Assembly: GCA_026400415.1 (NCBI GenBank)
Contig: JAPLPA010000223.1
Coordinates: 2,032 to 15,803, forward strand
DNA: 13,772 nucleotides
Reading direction: 5' to 3'
Origin: Afipia sp.
GTDB lineage: Bacteria; Pseudomonadota; Alphaproteobacteria; Rhizobiales; Xanthobacteraceae
Shown: positions 13,620-13,772 of the stretch, in pieces
How the letters are laid out: every line of letters begins with the position of its first letter
Position numbering within the stretch: position 1 is the first letter of the stretch
Notes under the pieces: generated by a model
What the model was told of the DNA's origin: nothing
What the model saw: only the letters and a program-made list of their open reading frames with translations
Databases searched by the model: none
Made by a program: the position numbers and the translations under genes

Positions 13620-13772
13620 TTACGAATTGACGTGAATGAAATCGCGCAGCAGCGGATAAATTTCGTTATTCCACTTCTTGCCGCTGAACACGCCGTAATG
13701 TCCGACACCCGCCTGCATGTGGTGCACCTTGCGGTAGGCGCGCACGCCGGTGCAGAGATCCTGCGCGGCGAG
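13620..13772 (-). CDS. phaZ: intracellular PHA depolymerase, C-terminal part
   Basis: The last 50 codons of a gene entering from the right edge on the minus strand. They read LAAQDLCTGVRAYRKVHHMQ, then AGVGHYGVFSGKKWNNEIYP and LLRDFIHVNS, ending in TAA at 13620-13622. The GVGHYGVFxGxxWxxEIYP block is the C-terminus of intracellular poly(3-hydroxyalkanoate) depolymerases (COG4553 type), which degrade stored PHB granules. The His in GHYG is the expected catalytic histidine. Only this tail is present, and the start lies outside the window. Confidence 0.88.
   Translation of the reverse strand, partial: LAAQDLCTGVRAYRKVHHMQAGVGHYGVFSGKKWNNEIYPLLRDFIHVNS

Noticed and set aside
1..13772. CRISPR array, tRNA, IS or prophage
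   Set aside because: No regularly spaced repeats, no cloverleaf, no transposase or integrase motifs and no flanking duplications were seen on either strand.

Overview
The window looks like chromosomal DNA of an alphaproteobacterium of the Bradyrhizobium/Afipia/Rhodopseudomonas group (Nitrobacteraceae). The basis is the moderately high GC, a D-tartrate dehydratase whose active-site numbering matches the Bradyrhizobium enzyme, orphan Bug/TctC and LivK-type binding proteins, a DUF6894 protein, a GCG-type small exported protein, and an intracellular PHA depolymerase at the right edge. This is recognition from memory, not a database search. I see no tRNA, rRNA, CRISPR array, IS element, phage gene or defence system.

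Left third (1-3550): sparse and AT-richer at its start. It holds a small exported acidic/basic-repeat protein with its own terminator and a possible EcfG-type promoter, a 115-aa protein of unknown function, a DUF6894 protein, a 51-aa zinc-ribbon microprotein, a decayed LuxR-type HTH gene with a frameshift and an in-frame stop, a nitroreductase, and a 77-aa unknown protein. Gaps are long, which fits a region of small accessory genes and gene decay.

Middle (3550-7850): a YeeZ-like atypical SDR protein (GTG start) and a DUF7662-like protein (TTG start) diverge around a perfect 7-bp inverted repeat. Next comes a two-gene minus-strand operon, an exported Bug/TctC receptor followed by a ModA-like binding protein with no signal peptide. 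It diverges from a LivK-type ABC binding protein. A perfect 10-bp inverted repeat lies in that divergent region, and no permease gene is present for any of the three binding proteins. A strong terminator closes the LivK-type gene.

Right part (7900-13772): a small Cys-containing exported protein, then tarD (D-tartrate dehydratase). tarD has every catalytic residue but ends about 18 residues earlier than the characterised enzyme as I remember it. Two small exported or membrane proteins follow on the minus strand, then an AraC-type regulator convergent with an aldo/keto reductase. A LysR-type regulator lies upstream of the reductase on the same strand. The lysR promoter (TTGACA -35) has a 16-bp palindrome at its expected start point, and it diverges from a short plus-strand unit made of a strong Shine-Dalgarno, a 27-codon ORF and a strong terminator. 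The window ends in the C-terminus of phaZ.

Catabolic reading (inference): TarD turns D-tartrate into oxaloacetate. The nearby Bug and LivK-type binding proteins could bind organic acids for uptake, and the regulators could control parts of this. Nothing in the sequence proves that link.
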